From: a virus
Strand: one strand, 5' to 3'
Length of the DNA stretch: 64,000 nucleotides
IMG/VR virus record: IMGVR_UViG_3300035665_000023
Location: 1-64,000 of that record
Part shown: positions 1 through 7,866 of the stretch, piece by piece
Numbering within the stretch: the stretch's first letter is position 1
Layout of the letters: every line of letters starts with the position of its first letter
The notes under the pieces: generated by a model
Database searches by the model: none
Told to the model about the DNA's origin: nothing
Seen by the model: the letters and a program-made list of their open reading frames with translations, nothing else
Translations under genes and position numbers: made by a program

Positions 1-2361
1 TATATTTTTACTGACCAATCCAGTAACTCTGATTTCTAGTGCTTCGTTGGTGTCGTCGGCAACGATACTGGCGGATGTGCCGCTCATGGTTCCTTCGCTG
101 TCGCGTTCCACAATCAAGCTGCCTATTAGCGCTGTGCCGTCTGCTGCATCTCTACGCACACCACCACGAATCGTCCACCATGCTCCGGTATTGTCGGTGT
201 CGTTGTAGGCGGCAAGTTTGATACCAAACGACCAAGTGGTTTCGGCGGGCAATGTTAAGCGATTGCCGGAACCGGGAGTGTCACCATTGAGTGTCAGCAC
301 AACATCTGCCGTGGCGTCGGTGGTGGCGCATCGAACTATCAAAATCGTATGTTGCGCATCGCCATTGGCGGCAAAACGTCCCGAAGCGTGACTGGTTTCG
401 CCGTAGCGAGTGGCTTTTGCACGAAATCCGCCACCAATGGTGCTAATGGTGCCGCTGCTGGTGTTGTTGTATCCGCCACCAACGGTGCTGCCATAGCCGC
501 TGTTGGTGTTGCCCTGTCCGCCGCCAACGGTGCTGCACGGGCCGCTGCTGGTGTTGCCAGTTCCGCCACCAACGGTGCTGCTGGTGCCGCTGCTGGTGTT
601 GCCATATCCGCCGCCAACGGTGCTGAGATAGCCGCTGCTGGTGTTGAAAAATCCGCCACCAACGGTGCTGTAGTAGTTGCTGCTAGTGTTGCCCCGTCCG
701 CCACCAACGGTGCTGTTGGTGCCGCTGCTGGTGTTGTTCAGTCCGCCACCAACGGTGCTTCCTTGGCTGCTGCTGGTGTTGCCTATTCCGCCACCAACGG
801 TGCTGTAGATGCCGCTGCTGGTGTTGTTTTGTCCGCCACCAACGGTGCTGCCCGTGCCGCTGCTGGTATTGCTAGTTCCGCCGCCAATCGTCGATCCAAT
901 CCCCGTATCTGTTTCTGCGGTGTTTACTACGGTTACTTGCGACCACGTTTGAGAGGCGGCTCCAACATTGCTGGTCAGCACAAGCGTGACATTGTTCCCG
1001 CTTTGAGTGGCGGTACTGGCGGTTCTAGTAATTCTCGTCCAAGCGTTGTTGTAAAAATAGCGGATTTCTACCGCATTGGCGGTGGTATTTTCGAAGTCAG
1101 CCGCCGGGGAATTCAAAACGGTAACGGTATTGGTGCTAGCGGTGATGTTGTTGGCGCGGCGCACTTTTTGTGCCGCAACATTGTTGGTGCCACCGGCAAT
1201 GGTGCTGCGTGCGGAACGCGACAGATTGTTTTGTCCGCCACCAACGGTGCTGCGACTGCCGCTGCTGGTGTTGCTAGCTCCGCCACCAATGGTACTGTAG
1301 GAGCCGCTGCTGGTATTGGCATTTCCGCCACCAACGGTGCTGCGACTGCCGCTGCTGGTGTTGTCCTCTCCGCCACCAACGGTGCTGACATAGCCGCTGC
1401 TGGTGTTGTTCGTTCCGCCGCCAACGGTGCTGTAGTTGCCGCTGCTGGTGTTGAACCGTCCGCCGCCAACGGTGCTGCTGGTGCCGCTGCTGGTGTTGTT
1501 ATCTCCGCCACCAACGGTGCTGTTGGTGCCGCTGCTGGTGTTGTAAAGTCCGCCGCCAACGGTGCTGTTAATGCCGCTGCTGGTGTTGTTCGTTCCGCCG
1601 CCAACGGTGCTGTATTGGCCGCTGCTGGTGTTGTTCGTTCCGCCACTAACGGTGCTGTAGGTGTTGCTGCTGGTGTTGCCATATCCGCCACCAACGGTGC
1701 TGTAGCTGCCGCTGCTGGTGTTGAAAAATCCGCCACCGATTACACTACAACTTCCACTCGCCACCTGTGTGTTTGCATTTCTTAAAGTTTGTAAATCTAC
1801 AGCATATTGTCCTCTAGCATTTCCTCCAGACACTGTGCCATCTGGCATTTGGCCGACAATAGCTCCAGTGCCTTTTGGACCCAGCACTACTCCAATGTCC
1901 GCTGATCCCGTTCCTGCGGATTCGGCTCTGAGAATTGCAAATCTGGAAAGGCTATACGTTGCAAAAGAAAGGGATAGTCGTTCGTAGTTCGAGGCGTCGG
2001 TAAAAGTGTTGTAGAGATTGAAACGCTGTGCATTTGTGCTGTTGCGCTGCTCAATCAAATTTGTCCCGCCGACAAGCACACCAGACGTGCCAAGCGTCAA
2101 ACCGGAAAACGTAGGCGTATTGCCAGTGCCTAGACCAAGATTCGTGCGTGCCGTTGCTGCGTTGGTTAGGTCGCTCAGGTTGCTTGCCTTGACCAGCAAA
2201 CCGCTCAAGTCCTGGTCGCCGGTGTTCGTGCCGCTTGAAGTGCCCGAGAACGTGCCGGATTGCGTTGCGAGTGTGCCCAACCCAATCAACGTCCTAAACG
2301 ACGATGCCGCCGACAGTGCATCGGTTTTGATTTGACTGAGGTCGAGCGACGTTGCGGACAT
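1..2361 (-). CDS. Tail fibre / adhesin-like protein with YadA-head-type repeats, 3' end cut by window
   Basis: The minus-strand frame opens at 2361 (MSATSLDLSQIK) and stays open to base 1, giving 787 residues without a stop, so the C-terminus lies beyond the left edge. The N-terminal 200 residues are G/T/S/N-rich, as in phage fibre shafts (TFSGLTLGTSG). Then come about twenty 15-residue repeats of the pattern VGGG-x-x-NTSSG-x-x-ST, in two blocks split by a non-repeat segment near 900-1210. This is the pattern of YadA-head / Hep_Hag beta-roll repeats in trimeric adhesins and fibres. The visible end (SFGIKLAAYND, TIRGGVRRD, LEIRVTGL) resembles C-terminal domains of environmental phage fibres. 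Its ATG overlaps the upstream stop (TAATG). Role inferred: host-receptor binding. Because the repeat unit is 45 nt, other frames are also open; the glycine/NTSSG frame was chosen because it is the only one that gives a known repeat fold and joins a unique N-terminus. Confidence 0.82.
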   Translation of the reverse strand, partial: MSATSLDLSQIKTDALSAASSFRTLIGLGTLATQSGTFSGTSSGTNTGDQDLSGLLVKASNLSDLTNAATARTNLGLGTGNTPTFSGLTLGTSGVLVGGTNLIEQRNSTNAQRFNLYNTFTDASNYERLSLSFATYSLSRFAILRAESAGTGSADIGVVLGPKGTGAIVGQMPDGTVSGGNARGQYAVDLQTLRNANTQVASGSCSVIGGGFFNTSSGSYSTVGGGYGNTSSNTYSTVSGGTNNTSSGQYSTVGGGTNNTSSGINSTVGGGLYNTSSGTNSTVGGGDNNTSSGTSSTVGGGRFNTSSGNYSTVGGGTNNTSSGYVSTVGGGEDNTSSGSRSTVGGGNANTSSGSYSTIGGGASNTSSGSRSTVGGGQNNLSRSARSTIAGGTNNVAAQKVRRANNITASTNTVTVLNSPAADFENTTANAVEIRYFYNNAWTRITRTASTATQSGNNVTLVLTSNVGAASQTWSQVTVVNTAETDTGIGSTIGGGTSNTSSGTGSTVGGGQNNTSSGIYSTVGGGIGNTSSSQGSTVGGGLNNTSSGTNSTVGGGRGNTSSNYYSTVGGGFFNTSSGYLSTVGGGYGNTSSGTSSTVGGGTGNTSSGPCSTVGGGQGNTNSGYGSTVGGGYNNTSSGTISTIGGGFRAKATRYGETSHASGRFAANGDAQHTILIVRCATTDATADVVLTLNGDTPGSGNRLTLPAETTWSFGIKLAAYNDTDNTGAWWTIRGGVRRDAADGTALIGSLIVERDSEGTMSGTSASIVADDTNEALEIRVTGLVSKNI
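425..1736 (-). repeat. 45-nt tandem coding repeats of the tail fibre
   Basis: About twenty copies of a 45-nt unit that reads GGTGCTG...CCGCTGCTGGTGTTG on the plus strand fill this interval in two blocks (about 430-885 and 1225-1730). The unit length is a multiple of three, so copy-number changes keep frame. Only the two variable dipeptides in each repeat differ much. Such arrays can expand or contract by recombination and change fibre length. Confidence 0.85.
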
Positions 2362-2603
2362 TACGCAAACCTCTGCTTCAACTCGGCCATTTCTTTGTGT
2401 ATTGCCAGGATTTGGTTTCGCAATGCATTGCGGTCGTCCTCGCAGTCCTTGAGTCGCAAGTTGACAACCGACAAATCAGCCTCAAACTTTTCGATCAATT
2501 CCTCCTTCGCCTTCTCGAAGCGATGGAACAAATAAACCGTTGCACCTACGAGACTGGACATGACCGCACCGCCGAGAATGACCAGCAAGCTTTCCTGTGT
2601 CAT
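2361..2603 (-). CDS. Small membrane protein with coiled-coil tail
   Basis: An 80-residue product. Residues 5-26 form one hydrophobic segment (LLVILGGAVMSSLVGATVYLF), followed by a charged coiled coil (FEKAKEELIEKFEADL...RLKDCEDD...EMAELKQRF). ATG at 2603 overlaps the upstream peptidase stop as ATGA, and its own stop overlaps the fibre start as TAATG, so translation is probably coupled. One membrane span plus a cytoplasmic or periplasmic coiled coil fits a holin- or spanin-like lysis accessory, but this is inference from position and architecture only. Confidence 0.7.
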   Translation of the reverse strand: MTQESLLVILGGAVMSSLVGATVYLFHRFEKAKEELIEKFEADLSVVNLRLKDCEDDRNALRNQILAIHKEMAELKQRFA

Positions 2604-3457
2604 GCGAACACGCTCTCTTTCGTCCAGTCGATGTTGCGAGGCCCAGGCGTTGACATATCGGAAATTCCAACGATCGCGGTATACGGATGACCGCACAAAC
2701 GATCGATGACCGTTGGTGATAGCTCGGTCCAAGAGTCGTTGTGCGAATTGAGTCGCCAGATGTAATTGCGACCCGACCGATCCTTGCGAGTGCTGTAGCC
2801 AAGCCATGCCGTCGCATGACCACCACCGTTGCTGAGTGACACGTTTTCCAGCACACCGTTGCTTGCATAGAACGAGTTGTTCCACACGGTTCCTGTGTGT
2901 ACTGCACCCGCACCGCTTGCGAGGTAGTCGAAGATTTGCTGGTAGGACTTGAGCCAACTGAACGATCGAATCTTGAACGTTGATGCCTGACTCCGCATTG
3001 CATCGGTAATCATCGATCTTGCATTCGACGGATATGGCGTTCGATACGGCAGTGCCTTCTCAGGCAACATGCCAACGTCTCTGGCAACCTTCAAACCGCC
3101 GCCGATCGTACTACCGACATCGCGTCCTAAGAGATTGTCGAACCTTTGCGACTCGAGGTAAGCGTAAAGGCTGGAGAACTGATGCTCGCCGCTGTACTCC
3201 TTGAGCCTCATCGCAAGCAGCAGAAGGTACTCGCAGCAGTTCGCAAGACTGAAGCCTTGGCAACTGCCCATGTTGAACTGCTTGTCGTGCCGAACCTTGC
3301 CTCTCGGGTCGATCTGCTCCGGTGCTAGGTAATCGCTCGACGACACTAGGAACGGTGTTGCATCTGCCTGTAGGGCAACTCTGTTCTCCAGGTCGATCCT
3401 GTAGCCCGTGAAATCCTCCGGTGGTTCCGAAAATGTCAGTTCCGCTTGACTCACCAT
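2600..3457 (-). CDS. Papain-like (C1) cysteine peptidase
   Basis: A 285-residue protein with a recognisable papain-family catalytic set. The nucleophile block is NMGSCQGFS (Cys66, equivalent to papain GSCWAFS), the histidine block is GGGHATAWLGYS (His214), and the Asn/Trp block is LNSHNDSW near residue 237. No signal peptide is visible. It lies among small membrane proteins between the capsid genes and the fibre, overlapping both neighbours by a few bases, so it may act in lysis or virion maturation. A papain-like peptidase in this slot, instead of a lysozyme or amidase, is unusual. The fold assignment is strong; the role is inferred. Confidence 0.82.
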   Translation of the reverse strand: MVSQAELTFSEPPEDFTGYRIDLENRVALQADATPFLVSSSDYLAPEQIDPRGKVRHDKQFNMGSCQGFSLANCCEYLLLLAMRLKEYSGEHQFSSLYAYLESQRFDNLLGRDVGSTIGGGLKVARDVGMLPEKALPYRTPYPSNARSMITDAMRSQASTFKIRSFSWLKSYQQIFDYLASGAGAVHTGTVWNNSFYASNGVLENVSLSNGGGHATAWLGYSTRKDRSGRNYIWRLNSHNDSWTELSPTVIDRLCGHPYTAIVGISDMSTPGPRNIDWTKESVFA

Positions 3458-3828
3458 GCACCTCCGACTCGCAGGAGAAAGCTAGACACGGCACCTCGAG
3501 TGCCGTCGTCGATAACAGTTGGAATGTTAGAATCCAAAAGCTTGTCCAAATCAGTTGACGCATTGATGCGCGCATCATCCAAATCCTTTTTGAGAGTGTT
3601 GTAGAGTTGTTCCTCGTCCTTGATCTCGCCAGCAGCGACCTTGTCCGCTGCCGAGCGAAACACGCTGGCGTAGTTCTTCGCCGTTTCGGCGTGAGTCTTC
3701 TGCACAACACGCTCAATCGATTGTGCCACAGGCTGCGGTACAGGTTTGGGTTGCTGCTGGTAGAGCATGGCACCCATGATGCCAATCAGAATCCAAGGAA
3801 TCCAGCTTGCAGGCTCTTTAGTCGGCAT
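3451..3828 (-). CDS. Membrane-anchored hypothetical protein
   Basis: A 125-residue protein. Residues 8-23 are hydrophobic (SWIPWILIGIMGAMLY), followed by a Gln/Pro linker (QQQPKPVPQP) and a helical, charged domain. One N-terminal anchor with a soluble domain outside is the likely topology. The ORF overlaps both neighbours (11 nt with the 3818-4129 gene upstream, 7 nt with the peptidase downstream), which ties it to the same operon. No family recognised; a Rz-like spanin or virion membrane component is possible. Confidence 0.65.
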   Translation of the reverse strand: MPTKEPASWIPWILIGIMGAMLYQQQPKPVPQPVAQSIERVVQKTHAETAKNYASVFRSAADKVAAGEIKDEEQLYNTLKKDLDDARINASTDLDKLLDSNIPTVIDDGTRGAVSSFLLRVGGAW

Positions 3829-4129
3829 CGTTCACCTCTTCGTAGCTAACAGGCTCAAGCTCGGAAGCAACCACGCTTGGTTTATCAATTCCATTTTGCA
3901 GCCAATATTGAATTAACAGTTTGGCAAGCAACATTAGCAACTCGATAACCATTGGATCTATGCCTCGGAGTCTGCGATCGGCTCGAAATCCGATTAACGC
4001 ATCTTCGCCGCAGCCTTGGCAATCAATCCAATTGGACCTAATAACCGAACGAGCAAGCATCCTCTGCGCAAGCGACAGTCTGCTTAGTTTCTTTCGGTCT
4101 TCTTCGTTTACAGAAAAATCCTCACTCAT
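3818..4129 (-). CDS. Hypothetical protein of the lysis/structural operon
   Basis: A 103-residue product starting at MSEDFSVNEEDRKK, chosen over an upstream ATG because AAAGG lies just before it and the upstream gene stops at 4132. It contains a CQGCG motif and a hydrophobic helix (MVIELLMLLAKLLIQYWL). No family recognised. Its 3' end overlaps the next gene by 11 nt. Confidence 0.6.
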   Translation of the reverse strand: MSEDFSVNEEDRKKLSRLSLAQRMLARSVIRSNWIDCQGCGEDALIGFRADRRLRGIDPMVIELLMLLAKLLIQYWLQNGIDKPSVVASELEPVSYEEVNDAD

Positions 4130-4131
4130 CG

Positions 4132-4320
4132 CTACGCCTTTGCCGAGCTGGACCGCAGCGACTCGCCAACAATCCACGATCCAATTAGGATCGCGATGTC
4201 GGTAATCTGTTCTTCAGATAGCGGTATGTTCAGCCGCTCCTTGAGCACTACTGCAGCAAGAGCGCCAACTGAGACCCAAAAACGACGAGACTTGAGAAGA
4301 TCGTTGACGAAACTTGGCAT
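4132..4320 (-). CDS. Small holin-like protein
   Basis: A 62-residue product (MPSFVNDLLKSRRFWVSVGALAAVVLKERL...DIAILIGSWIVGESL). Two hydrophobic stretches flank a polar turn, with a basic N-terminus. The layout SRRFWVSVGALAAVV...SEEQITDIAILIGSWIVGE resembles short putative holins encoded beside phage lysis genes. Start chosen at 4320 because AAAGAGAT precedes it; the longer frame extends upstream through a GC-rich hairpin. Function inferred from size, topology and position. Confidence 0.6.
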   Translation of the reverse strand: MPSFVNDLLKSRRFWVSVGALAAVVLKERLNIPLSEEQITDIAILIGSWIVGESLRSSSAKA

Positions 4321-4370
4321 AATACAAATCTCTTTTTGCAAAAACTTGAAAAGCGTAATAGCCGAGTTCA

Positions 4371-4397
4371 GGGCGGGCAGCGTGAATCTGCCCGCCC
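4371..4397. terminator. GGGCGGGCAG inverted repeat between capsid and lysis genes
   Basis: A perfect 10-bp stem (GGGCGGGCAG / CTGCCCGCCC) with a 7-nt loop lies between the 4419-5291 gene and the holin-like gene. No U-tract follows on the minus strand, so it may act as an attenuator or RNA-stability element rather than a full terminator. Confidence 0.5.
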
Positions 4398-4418
4398 GAA
4401 AACTACAAAAAGCAAAAC

Positions 4419-5291
4419 CTATTCCATTTGAGCGCAAGCCCACCAATCCATGTTGATCTGGATTGCTACAGAAGCAGCGACAGCAACCTTCAGCCCGATG
4501 ATCGGAGCCAAAAAGACGCTATCTGGGAACGTCGCCGCATCAATCTCAGAAGCAGTCAATCTTGCAGGAGCCGACGATGTACCTGCTAGATTACCATCAA
4601 CGTACCACTCCAGAGACTTTGGAACGGCCCTGTAACGGAAACCGAGCTTCTTGTAGGTCGTTCCGCTTGCTGTGAACTTTGCCACCGCATTCAGCTTGGT
4701 CTTGGTTGCACCGTCCTGGTAAGTTTGACCATTAGCCTTGTATGCACCATCCCAATCCGAGGTCTCTGGAGTCAGCTTGACGAACCCAAGAAAATTGGTG
4801 TCCGCCAAGGCACAAACATTATTAGCGGCAGCCGCAAATAATCCTGCAGATGCTCCGTCAGCAGCCTCAGCTAGCCCAATTGCGATTGAATAGTCATCAG
4901 CGGTAATGACATCGACCGACAAGCAAGCCTCAAAGCAAAGATCATTGTTTGCCAACTTAAATGGGGCGCACCTTCCTCGCCCCCACTGAATGACACCCTC
5001 GTCGTTCGCACCAGTTGCATCAGAGTCGATGGCAACAATGCCCTTACGCTCGTCAGTGTCCGCAATCTGATTAATGACAATGCCACCATCTGTGACAAGC
5101 GTCAAGTACGGACCATCGAGCGTAGCGGCATGAAACGAAAAGAAGTCATCAAAAAAACCAAACACAGGATTTCCGCTTGGGCCCTGATAAGAGCTACCAG
5201 TTGGATTCATGTTCGTAGGAGCAGGAAACCCCCGCCACAGCTTAGGCGAAAAAAGCCTCGTCGAAATTTCTTCAAAATGCGTCTGCATCAT
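4419..5291 (-). CDS. Capsid-adjacent structural protein (decoration or head-fibre-like)
   Basis: A 290-residue protein encoded directly after the major capsid gene. After about 45 residues comes a beta-rich region beginning FFDDFFSF and containing GRGRCAPFKL...EACLSVDVITADDYSIAIGLAEA and YRAVPKSLEWYVDGNLAGT, which reads like a concanavalin-type jelly roll seen in phage proteins next to capsid genes. The tandem start (ATGATG at 5291/5288) follows AAGGG; either may be used. A terminator separates it from the capsid gene, so its level is probably set lower. Function inferred from position and beta-rich pattern. Confidence 0.6.
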   Translation of the reverse strand: MMQTHFEEISTRLFSPKLWRGFPAPTNMNPTGSSYQGPSGNPVFGFFDDFFSFHAATLDGPYLTLVTDGGIVINQIADTDERKGIVAIDSDATGANDEGVIQWGRGRCAPFKLANNDLCFEACLSVDVITADDYSIAIGLAEAADGASAGLFAAAANNVCALADTNFLGFVKLTPETSDWDGAYKANGQTYQDGATKTKLNAVAKFTASGTTYKKLGFRYRAVPKSLEWYVDGNLAGTSSAPARLTASEIDAATFPDSVFLAPIIGLKVAVAASVAIQINMDWWACAQME

Positions 5292-5353
5292 AAAACCCTT
5301 ACTAAAAACGGGAGTGTCCCAGCTTTGGGTGGGCGTTGTCCCAATGAAAAAAT

Positions 5354-5380
5354 GGCGGGCGAATTTAACGTCTGCCCGCC
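5354..5380 (-). terminator. Rho-independent terminator after the major capsid gene
   Basis: On the minus strand GGCGGGC, a 13-nt loop, GCCCGCC, then ATTTTTTC form a stem-loop with a U-tract. It sits about 45 nt past the capsid stop, where reduced read-through would favour high capsid mRNA. Confidence 0.75.
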
Positions 5381-5425
5381 AGAGACGTTTATTAAGTCGC
5401 TGCTGACACGATGTCAGCAATGACA

Positions 5426-6544
5426 TTAAGCGGTTTCTGTTACAGCGATAGTGCTGTAGCCACGGAAGTTTCCGCGACGGTTGAAGCAAACCATCTGCAC
5501 CGAATCGTCCATGCAACGCACGCGAACGTTGCTCATTTCTGGGTGCTGGAATGCCTTTCGCTTGCGCATTTGCCGACCAGCGGCATAGTACGCTTTGAAG
5601 GTTGCCCAGTTGACACCGAGAATGATTCCGTCTGTTCGGGCATTGACGCTTCCAGAGTTCGTCCAAGCTGGAACCCAGGTCATGGGAACACCACGGACGA
5701 AAACAGTTCCGCTCCGAGCAGCCATGTCGTCGCCAATGTTGTCGTTTCCGAGCTGGAGCAAACGCCGACCCGCCGCCAACACACTGTGAGTCGTCAACAA
5801 CTCCCAATCGCTGCGCTTTTGGTCAACGATGTCAGGTCGCTGAACAGGCGGAGTAAACTGGCAAAGGTCCATCGAGTTGATGACCTTTTCAACAAAGTCG
5901 CTTCGGCTGACCGTTGTGTACGGGAAGGTTCGATTGCGCCACTGTGGATATGTAGCACAAGAGATACCGCCAACACCATTAGCCCCCCAACCAACCGGCT
6001 CAAATCCGTTAAAGCCTTCAGGAGCGTTGTTTTCGGTAACGCTGTCATTTGTTGCGGTGATCCACCACAACAGGGACGCAACCGAAAATGGAGACTGCGT
6101 TGGTCCAACGGGACCGGGGCCAAACACCAAATCCTCCATGCCCGTGTAAAACGATGTCATCAGGTCACGTTCCATGTCCTCGATGTAATCGTAAATCTGA
6201 CGGCCACCAGTTCGGAAGATTTCTTCGTCGATGTCGTAGTGGTAGTTATTTGTGGTCAACGCCCACTTCAACTCGCCTTGGTCAAGCGTATTGACCCGAG
6301 TCGAAGAGTCTCGGTGATACAAACCAACCGTCTGGAAGTTGTCGTTGGTATTGACTTTCACCTTCCATCGGCATTCCGATGTACTCATCGTGTCTTTCTT
6401 CAGGTTCCCTGAGAAAAGTCGCGATGCGTACTTGTATTCCTGCAACGGCAAGGACAAGTCCTGAGCTGCAAGCTGTTCTTCTCCAGCAAACTTCTGGTGA
6501 ATGCTGTTGACAAAGTCATCAATCTGGTCAATCGATAGTGCCAT
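5426..6544 (-). CDS. Major capsid protein
   Basis: A 372-residue protein in the canonical place: after terminase, portal and an acidic scaffold-like gene, and followed by a terminator. The N-terminus is helical and polar (IDQIDDFVNSIHQKFAGEE), the middle is rich in aromatic and polar segments (KWALTTNNYHYDIDEEIFRTGG), and the C-terminus has a hydrophobic strand set (GIILGVNWATFKAYYAAGRQMRKR). Length and gene order fit HK97-fold capsid proteins, but no diagnostic motif can be read by eye. The call rests on gene order plus overall composition. Confidence 0.75.
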   Translation of the reverse strand: MALSIDQIDDFVNSIHQKFAGEEQLAAQDLSLPLQEYKYASRLFSGNLKKDTMSTSECRWKVKVNTNDNFQTVGLYHRDSSTRVNTLDQGELKWALTTNNYHYDIDEEIFRTGGRQIYDYIEDMERDLMTSFYTGMEDLVFGPGPVGPTQSPFSVASLLWWITATNDSVTENNAPEGFNGFEPVGWGANGVGGISCATYPQWRNRTFPYTTVSRSDFVEKVINSMDLCQFTPPVQRPDIVDQKRSDWELLTTHSVLAAGRRLLQLGNDNIGDDMAARSGTVFVRGVPMTWVPAWTNSGSVNARTDGIILGVNWATFKAYYAAGRQMRKRKAFQHPEMSNVRVRCMDDSVQMVCFNRRGNFRGYSTIAVTETA

Positions 6545-6563
6545 TTGGCCAATTCCTTATGTG

Positions 6564-7547
6564 TTAAGACCGTTCGAGTTCCTTGTAAAGTCGGTCTGCC
6601 TCTTCGCGAGGATCGTCGCGAGGTGGTTGCGGCTTAGTAGGGCTTCCACCCAACCGCATTTGACTTTGCCTTGAAATTCTCTGGGTTTGTTGTTTGAGAC
6701 GTTTCTTACCAATCTCATCAGCGAACACCATGTTGGCTACTCGACTGACTAATTGGTCCGTGAGTTCTGTCGAACGACCCAACCGCTCAAGACCAATCAT
6801 CTGAGCTTTAACAGCCACATGAAGGTCTTTTCTGCGTTCCAGTTCCCGCTCAGATTCTTTCCCGGTTTTGCCAAACAATTCAGCGTAACCAAGAGAATCT
6901 ACATAGCTGTCGAACCGCTCTTCCTCAGACTTGGCATTCACATAAGCAAATTGCGACTCCAGACGTTCTAGTCGAGATTCATAATGGTCTCGCAATCGCG
7001 AAAACTCATCAACAATCTCGTCGTCATAGAGATCCTTGCTTAAGGAAACCTCGTACCGATCGCTCGACTTGCTAACAGCAGAATCTTGATCGTCCTCTTC
7101 CTCGGTATCTTGTTTCTTGGAGAATTGACCCTTCTCATTACGAGCAGGTTCTTTTTCGCTTTCAGCCATAGCCTTGCGGCCAGCTTCGAGCGCCTTCTTG
7201 TCAAGAAAACGCAAAACCTTTTCCAACTCATCGCGACTGGCAAACTCCGACAACTCGGAATCATCAATACCGTACGCGGTCATCTCGGCTTTGACTTTGT
7301 CATCAACCCATTCAGGAAGACTTACAGTTTCGCCGGTATCATCGCTGTCGGATTCAACCTCAGCGGCTTTTTCGCCGGATTTCTTCTCGGCGTTTAATTC
7401 TTTTGTTGTTTCTGTGTTGCTTGCAACATCAACGTCTGGCTTTTCTTCGCCTCGACGTTCTGCAGCAACCTCTTCAACAACCGCATCAGCATAAGCTTTC
7501 AAGCCTTCACTGTCCAGTTTTTCCATTTCAACTGTTTCGCTAGGCAT
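6564..7547 (-). CDS. Scaffolding-like acidic coiled-coil protein
   Basis: A 327-residue, strongly charged protein with long Glu/Asp/Lys helices (ELEKVLRFLDKKALEAGRKAMAESEKEPARNEKG, YEVSLSKDLYDDEIVDEFSRLRDHYESRLERLES). The C-terminus is basic (KKRLKQQTQRISRQSQMRL), a layout common for internal scaffolds whose C-terminal helix binds capsid protein. It lies between portal and capsid genes, as scaffolds do. Its ATG overlaps the stop region of the 108-residue gene upstream. No protease domain is visible. Confidence 0.7.
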   Translation of the reverse strand: MPSETVEMEKLDSEGLKAYADAVVEEVAAERRGEEKPDVDVASNTETTKELNAEKKSGEKAAEVESDSDDTGETVSLPEWVDDKVKAEMTAYGIDDSELSEFASRDELEKVLRFLDKKALEAGRKAMAESEKEPARNEKGQFSKKQDTEEEDDQDSAVSKSSDRYEVSLSKDLYDDEIVDEFSRLRDHYESRLERLESQFAYVNAKSEEERFDSYVDSLGYAELFGKTGKESERELERRKDLHVAVKAQMIGLERLGRSTELTDQLVSRVANMVFADEIGKKRLKQQTQRISRQSQMRLGGSPTKPQPPRDDPREEADRLYKELERS

Positions 7548-7866
7548 CTCCGTAACCTCCGTCTAAATCGTGAAGACCACGCATTTTCAAGAATTCATTA
7601 CGTGCGCGGCGACTTGTAAAACGAATTTGACCGCTATCTAAAACAGCAGCCCCTTGTATTCTGTGTCTTCTAATTAGATCCCGAGTTTCGGTGACTTGTG
7701 ATTTCATAACACCACAACCTTCAGACACTAAAGGATTGTGTTCTGCGTAAGTGTTTGCAGCCATTGCTGGACGAGCAAGCCAATCTGATTTCTTTGGAAC
7801 GAGCTGATCTAACTCTTCGTGAGAAACAGTTCTTCCGTTGTATTTGTAGGTTATTCCGCCCATCAA
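7540..7866 (-). CDS. Hypothetical protein between portal and scaffold
   Basis: A 108-residue protein (ITYKYNGRTVSHEELDQLVPKK at the N-terminus, SGQIRFTSRRARNEFLKMRGL near the end). It overlaps the portal stop by 4 nt (ATGA) and the scaffold start by 8 nt, so it is translated from the same message. The C-terminal half is basic and Arg-rich, which could bind nucleic acid. No family recognised. Confidence 0.65.
   Translation of the reverse strand: MMGGITYKYNGRTVSHEELDQLVPKKSDWLARPAMAANTYAEHNPLVSEGCGVMKSQVTETRDLIRRHRIQGAAVLDSGQIRFTSRRARNEFLKMRGLHDLDGGYGDA

Noticed and set aside
349-1785. Long plus-strand frame of Ala/Thr/Asn/Gly repeats and minus-strand frames of APLVADxxTPAAA repeats
   Set aside because: They are alternative frames of the 45-nt fibre repeat. 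Only the minus frame VGGGxxNTSSG continues from a unique N-terminus and matches a known fold.
2482-3785. Several overlapping minus- and plus-strand frames in the peptidase region
   Set aside because: Shadows of the peptidase and neighbouring genes; they lack ribosome sites and recognisable domains.
4419-5807. 462-residue minus-strand frame extending into the capsid gene
   Set aside because: The upstream half reads the capsid gene in the wrong frame across a terminator; the real start is near 5291.
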